Assembly (NCBI GenBank): GCA_002712305.1
Contig: PATE01000133.1
Coordinates: 1 to 48,613, forward strand
DNA: 48,613 nucleotides
Direction: 5' to 3'
Origin: Gemmatimonadota bacterium
Lineage (GTDB): Bacteria; Latescibacterota; UBA2968; UBA8231
A program made the translations under genes and the position numbers. The notes beneath the pieces were generated by a model, which saw only the letters and a program-made list of their open reading frames with translations, did no database searches and had not been told where the DNA came from. Shown here piece after piece: positions 7,803-15,383 of the stretch. Every line of letters starts with the position of its first letter. Positions within the stretch are counted from its first letter, which is position 1.

Positions 7803-8729
7803 CTATTCGTTCTGGGATGGCGTGGGGAAGGACCGACTGCCCGGTGCATCGGGGGAGATCACGAATCGTCCGTAGCGCCACAGCTGATGGTCATCGAGAA
7901 TGCCGATGACGGGCCACGTCCAGTAGATGACCGGTTCGTTCACGGCGAGGCGATACTCCCAGCCACTGTGCACGAGCATCTGGTCACCTTCGGCAGGTGG
8001 CAGCGACCCCTCGGTCAGGGGCTCGAGGGCCGCCCAGGGGATGGCGATCTCCGCCGACCAGCCGCGGTCGGTGTCGGACGGATCGTTGAGGGTGCCATAG
8101 ACGGCGATGGCGTGTTCGACGCCGGGGCAGTCCCATTCCAGATGGTAGTTGGGCGCGTGCAGATCGAGGACCTGCCGGTCCTTCTCGGTGGATCCTTGAT
8201 TCAACCAGATGTCATCGACGTTGTTGAGGGCGTTGATGTGCATCTCGATGTAGTTGCGGTGATCTCCATCGGGGTCGACGAAGACCATGAACAGGGGATC
8301 GTGCAGCATGATGTACTTGTCGTTGTCTTTCCAGAAGTCGCGTGGCTCCGGTGTATCGGGCCCGACGGTGCCGAACACATTCGGGTCGGCGGCCCAGAAA
8401 CCGACATACAGATAGGTATCGTCCCAGACCATCTGGCTGTAGCTGTCGAACCAGGCGGGCGCGCCATCGACGAGGCCAGCAAAGTCCATGCGGGGTGTGT
8501 GTTTCCAATGGGCCTCGTTCAATTCACCATCAATGACGATCGGTGACGTGACGCGATAGCCGATGTAGGTGGGCGGTGGATCGTCGAGGGGGTTTTTGGC
8601 GGACGCCTGGACGACGAGCGCCAGCAACAGACAGACGCAGCCGCGCAGGGTAGCGATGCTTGGGCAGCGGACACCACGCCGGTGCGCAATGCTGCCCGGG
8701 CAGGTCAAACCTTGAAGGTTGGTGTTCAT
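7803..8729 (-). CDS. Secreted CBM9-like (DOMON-fold) carbohydrate-binding protein
   Basis: 308 residues. A cationic start followed by CVCLLLALVVQASA suggests a signal peptide. The remainder matches the carbohydrate-binding family 9-like pattern: PIVIDGELNEAHW, DDTYLYVGFWAADPNV, NDKYIMLHDP, then NYIEMHINALNNVDDIW, and a final GWSAEIAIPWAAL. In relatives this domain binds reducing ends of glycans. Its start codon directly abuts the stop of the upstream gene, so translation is coupled. Three other CBM9-like sequences occur in this window (within 10052-11764, at 19067 and a fragment near 36550), indicating a family expansion. Confidence 0.8.
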   Translation of the reverse strand: MNTNLQGLTCPGSIAHRRGVRCPSIATLRGCVCLLLALVVQASAKNPLDDPPPTYIGYRVTSPIVIDGELNEAHWKHTPRMDFAGLVDGAPAWFDSYSQMVWDDTYLYVGFWAADPNVFGTVGPDTPEPRDFWKDNDKYIMLHDPLFMVFVDPDGDHRNYIEMHINALNNVDDIWLNQGSTEKDRQVLDLHAPNYHLEWDCPGVEHAIAVYGTLNDPSDTDRGWSAEIAIPWAALEPLTEGSLPPAEGDQMLVHSGWEYRLAVNEPVIYWTWPVIGILDDHQLWRYGRFVISPDAPGSRSFPTPSQNE

Positions 8730-10043
8730 CTATTCCTCCTCGGGGACGGGTCGGCCGCCATTCCAGGTGTCGGGGCGAGGTGTACCGCCCGGATAATACC
8801 CTCGCGCCTTGAGATCCTCTTCCCAGGCCGAGCCGCACATCGTGGAGATCTGCAGCCACTCGCCGGCGCCGATGTCGGGTTCGGGATGATAGAGGAAGCG
8901 CTGCAGTCCTGCGCGCTGGGCATTTTCCAGAATGCCCTTCAAGGCGCTGGGCGGCATCTGATCGCCGCCATGGGGCTCACGACCGGTAGATACCCAACCG
9001 ATGACCTTGCCTGGATCCCCGATCGCTTCGAGGGCGCGCCGTGTCTCGTCATACACCATCTGTTCGAAGAAGGCCTGCGTGTGGCCCTTCTCGAAATCGA
9101 TGAGCGTATTCACCTCGGGGATGTGGATGCCGGTGAGCAGTTCGACGACGCGGATGCAGTCGTTTTCGGTGAGAGCGGGGTTCCAGATCATCAGGCGTTT
9201 CACCCAGCGATAGACCGTGCCATAGAGGCCGTCCATGCCGCGATGCCAGTAGTAGTGTTTGGGGAAGATGATGTCGAAATACTCTACCAGACAGGTATAG
9301 TCCTGACCGGTGAGGCCTGACCAGGCGGGTGTGCGTGGGATGCCGGCGAGTTTGATGTCGCCGTCTACGCCATCGACCTGTTCGCGCATCCACTTCCATT
9401 CCTGGCGTGAGGCCTCCCAACGTGCGCGCCACCAGTAGAGGACGTCTTCGTTGATGTCGAACAACTGCATGCCGCCGAGCATGCCGCCGCCGGCAAAGAA
9501 ACGGACGCGATCGGGGGTGAGGTTGTGGAGGCGTGCGTGCATGTGGCGGATGCCGCGATGGACGCGGTCGATGTCGGCGCCCGCCTTCGCCAGGCGCGTG
9601 TCAATATGCTCGTTGATCTCGAGGGTTTCGCCGCCGTGATGGAAAGCCAGTTCGTAGGAATGCTCTCCGGGGCCGTCGCTGATCACGCCCGAGGTTTGCG
9701 GAAAGGCGTGCATCAGATCCTGCATGTGCGCCGACGAGCCGACTCCAGAGAAGATGAGCATCTCCCAGCCGCGTGACGCGGCGTCATCGAGCATGGCGTG
9801 CAGCTGCTTCTCCTTCTCCGCGTCTCGAGGAGCGGCCTCCGGTGCCTGTTCTCCGTGGGCGGCGAAGATCGTGGCATCCGATGCGTAGGCGCGTACCGAA
9901 CTGCCATCGTCGCCTACGAACTGCATGCGGCCTACGGCCAGACCGGTGACGCCACCGGCCTCCCAGGCGTCGAAGCGTTCTTTGTAGCCCTCCATCCAGT
10001 GTTCGAGGGGAGAGTCGTTACAGAGGAAGATCCAGGCTTTCAT
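8730..10043 (-). CDS. Unrecognised conserved protein, probable TIM-barrel (glycosidase-like)
   Basis: 437 residues, no signal peptide and no membrane segment. The alternation of strands and helices, with segments such as MLIFSGVGSSAHMQDLM, YFDIIFPKHYYWHRGMDG and VIGWVSTGREPHGG, suggests a TIM barrel like those of glycoside hydrolases, but I could not place it in a family. The start at 10043 (MKAWIFLCND) is chosen because upstream sequence in frame is the neighbouring gene read out of phase. It sits eight bases after the stop of the CBM9-FGE-like gene and is followed without a gap by a CBM9-like gene, so it most likely acts on or near the same carbohydrate. Confidence 0.6.
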   Translation of the reverse strand: MKAWIFLCNDSPLEHWMEGYKERFDAWEAGGVTGLAVGRMQFVGDDGSSVRAYASDATIFAAHGEQAPEAAPRDAEKEKQLHAMLDDAASRGWEMLIFSGVGSSAHMQDLMHAFPQTSGVISDGPGEHSYELAFHHGGETLEINEHIDTRLAKAGADIDRVHRGIRHMHARLHNLTPDRVRFFAGGGMLGGMQLFDINEDVLYWWRARWEASRQEWKWMREQVDGVDGDIKLAGIPRTPAWSGLTGQDYTCLVEYFDIIFPKHYYWHRGMDGLYGTVYRWVKRLMIWNPALTENDCIRVVELLTGIHIPEVNTLIDFEKGHTQAFFEQMVYDETRRALEAIGDPGKVIGWVSTGREPHGGDQMPPSALKGILENAQRAGLQRFLYHPEPDIGAGEWLQISTMCGSAWEEDLKARGYYPGGTPRPDTWNGGRPVPEEE

Positions 10044-10051
10044 AGGGTTGA

Positions 10052-11764
10052 TCACTTTCTCAAGTCCATGGCACAGCGAAAACCGACCATGGCACTGTTT
10101 CCTTTCCAGGCTCCACGATAACTGCTGGCCAGATTGCTGGCGGGGGTGACCCACGAGCCGCCGCGAGTCAGAGGGCCGCGAGTGGGCGACTGCGGATCGG
10201 CCTCGCTCCACGGGTAGTTGGCCCAACTGCCCTCTACCAGTTCCCACACGTTGCCCACAAGATCGTCGACACCTCCCGGTGTGCGTCCCAGCGGATACGA
10301 GCCCACCTGCGTGGGGTGACCGACACGGAAGTCGAAGTTCGTGTGCTGGTCGGTGGGTGCTGCATCACCCCACGGATAGAGACGCCCTTCCTGACCGCGG
10401 GCGGCGATTTCCCATTCGAATTCGGTGGGCAGTCGTTTGCCGGCCCAGGCCGCGTAGGCGGCGGCCATGGGCTGGTTGACGTAGACGATGGGATACCGAT
10501 CACGACCGGGCACGACATCGAACCCCGACGCGGTGCGTACGATGCCACACAGATCGGGATCGGCCATGTCCGTGTGATAGGAGCCCTCGTTGCCAGCGGC
10601 GTTGAGGAACTCGGCATACTGAGCGACGGTGACTTCGGCTCGATCGATGAGGAAGTCCTCTACCGTGACCTGGCCCTCGGGAGACGCGTCGTCGTCGGTG
10701 GGATCGGGGCCGATGGTGAAGGTGCCGCCCTCGATGTGGATCATCTCGGTCGGAGATGGATCGGTTGATGGTCCATCTGATGAGGCCGGTGGCTCGGGAG
10801 CCGGCACGAAGTCGAAGACGTCGGTGATCGATTCGTCTGGACGCTCATCGACCGGCTCATCTGACAATACCAGTCGTCCCCACGTCTCGGCGACGTGCAT
10901 GTTGTAGACGAGGACGGGCGACCACGTCCAGTCCCATGCGGGACCGCCGCGATCCTCCCAGTCCATGATGGGCCACGTGGTGCGTGACCACGGATGCTGG
11001 ACGCGACTGAAGTTGGCCCGGATGACCCGGCCGGCGACGGCGAGGGGCTGGCCGGAGTGGTCGGTTTCTTCGAGGGCGTCCCAGGGCATGGAAAACTCGA
11101 TGACCCAACGTTCATCGGTATCGAAGGGGTAGTTGAAGCTGCCTTCGGCGCGCACGGCGACACGCATGCCCGCCAGGTCCCAGGGCTGGCTCTCCTCGAT
11201 GCGAGGATGACTGAAGGGCAAGCCGCCGCGGTTGTATTCCTTCGGCAGCAGCATGTCCCACACCGTGCCCAGGGCATTGAACTCGAGCTCGATGTAGTTC
11301 TGCGCATCGCCATCGACGTCGATGAACAGCTCGATGTCGTTGTCGTCGTAGATCTCCTCATCGTCGATGGTGACGTGGGCGACCAGGTGCGGCTCTTCGA
11401 GTTCGACGGCGGCGTAGAGGTGTTCGTCATCCCACAACATGCGGGCTCGCGTACGATACGGCGGCCGTGCGTAGGCGGCGGCGTGGTGGATATGGGCGAA
11501 GTCGACGGTCCACTCGGCGTGCTCCCAACTCGATTCGTCGAGTCGGCCATCGACGACGATGGGGTCGATCGTGCGCTGCACGACATAGTGTTCGGGGCGG
11601 AAGGGTTTCGGAGCCGTGGGTTCTGTCGGCAGGGGGTAGTCAAAGCCTGGTGTGCGATCGAAGTTGGCCGCCTGGGAGAAACGCGCCACGGGCAGACAGA
11701 ACAGAGCCAGCACGACCCACAGAAATGGAAGCCGGGCATACTGTACATGTTGAGAGAGGGTCAT
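10052..11764 (-). CDS. Secreted CBM9-like domain fused to an FGE/sulfatase-modifying-factor-like domain
   Basis: 570 residues. Signal peptide with core FLWVVLALFCLPVA, then a CBM9-like domain at about 65-330 (PIVVDGRLDESSW, LWDDEHLYAAVELEEP, NYIELEFNALGTVWDM), a Pro/Ser/Asp linker, and an FGE-like C-terminal domain at about 345-570 (IHIEGGTFTIG, GKRLPTEFEWEIAARG, YPWGD, DLVGNVWELVEG, RGGSW, GFRCA). Catalytic formylglycine-generating enzymes have two cysteines just after RGGS; here that stretch reads RGGSWVTPASNLASSYR with none, so sulfatase activation is unlikely and the domain is probably a ligand-binding fold. Fourth gene of the operon, ten bases after the permease stop. Confidence 0.8.
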   Translation of the reverse strand: MTLSQHVQYARLPFLWVVLALFCLPVARFSQAANFDRTPGFDYPLPTEPTAPKPFRPEHYVVQRTIDPIVVDGRLDESSWEHAEWTVDFAHIHHAAAYARPPYRTRARMLWDDEHLYAAVELEEPHLVAHVTIDDEEIYDDNDIELFIDVDGDAQNYIELEFNALGTVWDMLLPKEYNRGGLPFSHPRIEESQPWDLAGMRVAVRAEGSFNYPFDTDERWVIEFSMPWDALEETDHSGQPLAVAGRVIRANFSRVQHPWSRTTWPIMDWEDRGGPAWDWTWSPVLVYNMHVAETWGRLVLSDEPVDERPDESITDVFDFVPAPEPPASSDGPSTDPSPTEMIHIEGGTFTIGPDPTDDDASPEGQVTVEDFLIDRAEVTVAQYAEFLNAAGNEGSYHTDMADPDLCGIVRTASGFDVVPGRDRYPIVYVNQPMAAAYAAWAGKRLPTEFEWEIAARGQEGRLYPWGDAAPTDQHTNFDFRVGHPTQVGSYPLGRTPGGVDDLVGNVWELVEGSWANYPWSEADPQSPTRGPLTRGGSWVTPASNLASSYRGAWKGNSAMVGFRCAMDLRK

Positions 11765-11774
11765 CTATCGTCCT

Positions 11775-12716
11775 TCAGCGATGACGCCATCGATCCAGCG
11801 CGACGGCGGCGACGATGATGCCGCCGGTAACGATCTCCTGCACCCAGTTCGGTAGTCCCATCTGTGAGCAGCCCGAACGAATGACGGTCATGATCAGCGC
11901 GCCCACGAGGGTGCCGAGAATCGAGCCTTCTCCCCCGGACAAAGATCCACCGCCGATGACAACGGCGGCGATGACGTCGAGTTCGAGGCCGACGGCGACG
12001 GTGGGATCACCGACGGTAAGTCGCGAAAACTGCATGACTCCGGCGACCCCCGCCGCGGCGCCGGAAGCCACATAGACGCCGGTCTTAAGTCGCTCGACCC
12101 GAATGCCACACAGACGTGCCGTGGCTTCGCTCGACCCGGTGGCGACGATGTGCCGTCCCACGGGCGTGGATCGCAACATGGCGGCGACCCCGACGGCGAG
12201 CAGCAGCAGCAGCCAGACTCCTGGGGGCACGATCATCCAGCGCATGGAGGGAGACAGGGCGGCGAGCAGGTCGATCAGCCAGGACAGAGGCGCGTCGATC
12301 TTCTGTTCGTCGGCGATGCCCTTGGCCAGGCCGCGTACGATCAGCAGTGTGCCGAGGGTGACGATGAAGGGGACGACGCGCAATCGGGTGATGATGAGGC
12401 CATTCAACAGACCGGCCGCCGCCCCCGCGCCCATTCCGGCAATGGCCGAGACCAAGGGTGAGGCTCCGGCATTCATGGTGGCGGCGACGACGACGGTAGA
12501 CAGGGCGATGATGGAACCGGCGGACAGGTCGATACCGCCGGAGATGATGACGAGGGTCATGCCGATGGCGGCGATGCCGACGATCGTCGTCTGACGCGCC
12601 ATGGTTTCGAGATTGCGCGCCGACGAGAAACTGTCGGGTCCGAGCAGGGCGAACAGAGCGTAGACGCCAAGCAGACCCAGCAGGGGGGCCAGGACATTTC
12701 GCGAAGGCAGTTTCAT
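11775..12716 (-). CDS. Sugar ABC transporter permease (RbsC-like)
   Basis: 313 residues, hydrophobic throughout, with the ribose/galactose-type BPD_transp_2 pattern: TIVGIAAIGMTLVIISGGID, VPFIVTLGTLLIVRGLA and the cytoplasmic-loop motif IGGGSLSGGEGSILGTLVGA. ATG at 12716 overlaps the ATPase stop as ATGA, a standard coupling. It forms the membrane channel for a sugar imported through the periplasmic protein encoded at 14233-15201. Complete and of normal length. One permease gene is present, so the channel is presumably a homodimer as in the ribose system. Confidence 0.9.
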   Translation of the reverse strand: MKLPSRNVLAPLLGLLGVYALFALLGPDSFSSARNLETMARQTTIVGIAAIGMTLVIISGGIDLSAGSIIALSTVVVAATMNAGASPLVSAIAGMGAGAAAGLLNGLIITRLRVVPFIVTLGTLLIVRGLAKGIADEQKIDAPLSWLIDLLAALSPSMRWMIVPPGVWLLLLLAVGVAAMLRSTPVGRHIVATGSSEATARLCGIRVERLKTGVYVASGAAAGVAGVMQFSRLTVGDPTVAVGLELDVIAAVVIGGGSLSGGEGSILGTLVGALIMTVIRSGCSQMGLPNWVQEIVTGGIIVAAVALDRWRHR

Positions 12717-14233
12717 GGCGCCGGAGAGCGATCGCCGAGGGTTGCTTCGAGGATCATCTCGTGTTCGTCTCGATCGGCGGCAGGCCGGAAGGGGCCAAGC
12801 TGACCTCGGTCCATGATGGCGATGCGATCGCACAGTGACAGCAGTTCGGGCAGGTGGCTGCTGGTGACGAGAATCGCCTTGCCCTGGTCTGCGAGACCTT
12901 CGATGCAGGCGTAGATCGTCTCCTTGCTGGCGATGTCGATGCCGCGGGTGGGCTCGTCGAGCAAGAGCACGTCCACATCGTGATGGAGCAGCCGCGCCAG
13001 GGCGACCTTCTGCTGATTGCCACCTGACAATGAGCCGACGGTCGATTCAGGCGAGGGCGTGCGGATGCCGAGCTCGTCGATCCAGCGTTCGGCGGCTCGA
13101 TCGCGCCCGAGCAGGTCGAGCCAGCCGCGTCGTCGCGTGGGCCAGCGGGACATGACGGTGTTGTCGGCGACGGAGAGGTTCAGAGCGAGTCCTTCGGTGG
13201 CGCGGTCTTCACTCAGCAAACCCAGGCCCGCGTCGAGACAGGCGGTGGGGGTGGTGGGTCCGGATACGTCGGGGATGCGAACTGTGCCGGACGTGACCGG
13301 GTCGAGGCCGAAGATGGCACGCACCAACTCCGAACGACCGGAGCCGACGAGGCCGCCGATGCCGAGGATCTCGCCGCGGTGCAGTTCGATGGTGGCGTCG
13401 ATGGGTAGAGGGGATCCGTGGAGGTGGTCGACGTGCAGGAGGATGTCGTCTTGTGGCGCAGCGGGATCGGGCGTGTCGCGAACGGTGCTTGTGCGCTTGG
13501 TGCGCTGCAGCAGCGGTCGCCCAACCATCATCGTGGCCAACTCGGTGGCGTTGGTTTCCGCTGTGGCGCCGCCGCCGGTGACCTCACCATCTCGCAGCAC
13601 CGTGTACTGATCCGTGAGATCGACGATCGCTTCGAGGAAGTGGGAGATGTAGAGAATCGCCAGGCCTTCGTCGCGCATTCGGCGCAGTACATCAAAAAGT
13701 CGCGATGCATCTTCACCAGTGAGACTGCTGGTGGGTTCATCAAGGACGAGCACCGACGCCTGGCCGTGGAGGGCGCGGGCGATCTCGACGATCTGACGGT
13801 CGGCGATGGACAGATTGAGGATGCGTGCATCGAGGGGGATGTCCGTGCGCTGCAGGCGCGACAGGGCCGTGGTGGCCTCGGTCTGAATAGTTGTCGTGTC
13901 GAGCCAGCCGAAGCGGGTCGGTTCGCGGCCAAGAAACAGGGACTGGGCGACGGTTAGGTGCGGCGCCAGGGAGAGTTCCTGGTAGACGGTGGCGACACCG
14001 GCGTCGCGCGCCTGGCTGGGCTCGGCGGGGGCGAAGGGTTCATCGTGAAGGGTGAGCGTACCGGTGTCGGGGCGTAGCGCGCCCGACAGGGTTTTCACGA
14101 GGGTGCTCTTGCCGGCGCCATTCTCTCCGATGAGCGCGTGGATGCTGCCGGCTGCCAACTGCAGGGAGACATCGTGGAGAGCACGGGTCGCACCGAAGTC
14201 GTGACCCACGCCGTTCACCCGGAGCAGAGACAT
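12713..14233 (-). CDS. Sugar ABC transporter ATP-binding protein (RbsA/MglA-like)
   Basis: 506 residues with two fused ABC ATPase modules, the hallmark of the ribose/galactose carbohydrate importers. Module 1 has Walker A GENGAGKSTL and Walker B VLVLDEPTSSLT; its signature is degenerate (LSIADRQIVEIARAL). Module 2 has a degenerate P-loop (GLVGSGRSEL), a canonical signature LSGGNQQKVALARLL and LLDEPTRGID. This asymmetry is normal for the family. The ATG at 14233 overlaps the stop of the binding protein as TGATG; a TTG one codon upstream is also possible. It powers uptake of the sugar bound by its upstream neighbour. Confidence 0.92.
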   Translation of the reverse strand: MSLLRVNGVGHDFGATRALHDVSLQLAAGSIHALIGENGAGKSTLVKTLSGALRPDTGTLTLHDEPFAPAEPSQARDAGVATVYQELSLAPHLTVAQSLFLGREPTRFGWLDTTTIQTEATTALSRLQRTDIPLDARILNLSIADRQIVEIARALHGQASVLVLDEPTSSLTGEDASRLFDVLRRMRDEGLAILYISHFLEAIVDLTDQYTVLRDGEVTGGGATAETNATELATMMVGRPLLQRTKRTSTVRDTPDPAAPQDDILLHVDHLHGSPLPIDATIELHRGEILGIGGLVGSGRSELVRAIFGLDPVTSGTVRIPDVSGPTTPTACLDAGLGLLSEDRATEGLALNLSVADNTVMSRWPTRRRGWLDLLGRDRAAERWIDELGIRTPSPESTVGSLSGGNQQKVALARLLHHDVDVLLLDEPTRGIDIASKETIYACIEGLADQGKAILVTSSHLPELLSLCDRIAIMDRGQLGPFRPAADRDEHEMILEATLGDRSPAP

Positions 14234-15201
14234 CAATCGTCGATCGGAGGTCGCAGCAGTTCGGCGACGGTCGATTCATTCATGTTGTCGCGCGTGACGA
14301 GGACGACGCCCGTGTCGATGCGTCGCTCCACCGGTTTGCCCTGCAGGTGGGCGACCATGGTGCGCACGCCGATGTCTCCCATGGCCATGGGATTCTGCAG
14401 CACGAGGGCGTCGAGATCGCCGGCGGTGAGTCCCTCGACGAGCTTTTCGGAACTGTCGAAGCCGATGAAACGCACCTGGCCGTTGAGCTGTCGATCCTGC
14501 AGGGCGCGCAGCATGCCGAAGGTGGTGGATTCGTTGGGGCAGAAGATGCCGTCGATGGTGAGAGTGCCGTCCTGTGTCTGCAGGGGTGCGAGCAGGTTCT
14601 CGCTGGCGGCGTAGGCCGATTCGGTGGTGGCGCCGCCGTGTTGATTGTCGCTGACGACGACGATGTCGGGGGATTCGGCGATGGCATCGAGGAATCCCTG
14701 TTCGCGTTTCATGGTGCTCGCCGACCCCTCCTGATATCGCAGCATGACGATGCGGCCTCGGCCTTCGAGGCGACGGGCCATCTCCTGTCCGGCCATACGT
14801 CCGCCCTGGTGGTTGTCGGTGGCGACGAAGCTGATGTAATCGTCAGACTGCAGGCCCGAGTCGATGATGATGACGGGAATGCCGGAGCGGGTGGCGTTGA
14901 GGACGGGCACGCGCAGGGCGGCGTCGTCGAGGGGCGCCAGCACGATGCCGGAGACGCCGCGACTGATGAAGTTTTCGACGACGGCGATCTGTGCTTCGCG
15001 GTCGTCTTCCTTCAGCGGGCCTTTCCAGATGATGTCCACATCGAGATCAGTGGCGGCCCGTCGGGCGCCGGCGTGGATGGATTTCCAGAATTCGTGGGTC
15101 GTGCCTTTGGGGATCACGACGATCGTCGTCCGGCCCGAATCGGGGGATTCGCCACAGGAGAGCAGCAGGCAGGACAGGGCGAGCAACCACAGACGACGCA
15201 T
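14233..15201 (-). CDS. Sugar ABC transporter substrate-binding lipoprotein (RbsB-like)
   Basis: 322 residues. The N terminus is a lipoprotein signal with lipobox LLSC. The body is a periplasmic-binding-protein-4 type (RbsB/XylF): TTIVVIPKGTTHEFWKSIHAG, GIVLAPLDDAAL, IPVIIIDSG, FVATDNHQGGRMAG and VRFIGFDSSEKLV. ATG at 15201 is preferred with GGAG seven bases before it. First gene of the seven-gene operon and therefore the likely promoter-proximal unit; a long hairpin lies 43 bases upstream. Ligand is probably a pentose or hexose, but residues cannot decide it. Confidence 0.9.
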   Translation of the reverse strand: MRRLWLLALSCLLLSCGESPDSGRTTIVVIPKGTTHEFWKSIHAGARRAATDLDVDIIWKGPLKEDDREAQIAVVENFISRGVSGIVLAPLDDAALRVPVLNATRSGIPVIIIDSGLQSDDYISFVATDNHQGGRMAGQEMARRLEGRGRIVMLRYQEGSASTMKREQGFLDAIAESPDIVVVSDNQHGGATTESAYAASENLLAPLQTQDGTLTIDGIFCPNESTTFGMLRALQDRQLNGQVRFIGFDSSEKLVEGLTAGDLDALVLQNPMAMGDIGVRTMVAHLQGKPVERRIDTGVVLVTRDNMNESTVAELLRPPIDD

Positions 15202-15243
15202 GGAGTGACTCCGAGGATGAGGTGAGGGCGGCCTGAAATATAT

Positions 15244-15280
15244 CGGCCCTCCGACCTCACAGAAGCAGGTCGGAGGGCCG
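15244..15280. other. 14-bp perfect stem-loop in the divergent spacer
   Basis: CGGCCCTCCGACCT and AGGTCGGAGGGCCG form a perfect 14-base stem with a nine-base loop. No long T-run follows on either strand (the minus side continues ATATATTT). It lies between the sugar operon (minus) and the cytochrome gene (plus). It may be a leader hairpin, an attenuator or a protein-binding repeat; a bidirectional terminator is less likely because both flanking genes point away from it. Confidence 0.6.
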
Positions 15281-15383
15281 CTGGCAAATGGTTGCGAAGT
15301 GCCAGATCGTATGTTTACATGGCCTGGAGCTGACGAAGGCCGTCCATGCGCGTCCCACACTGAGATGAAGGCGGGGAGTTTTC

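Noticed and set aside
10994-11818. 274-residue open frame opposite the CBM9-FGE-like gene
   Set aside because: Antisense shadow; the minus strand shows clear domain motifs.
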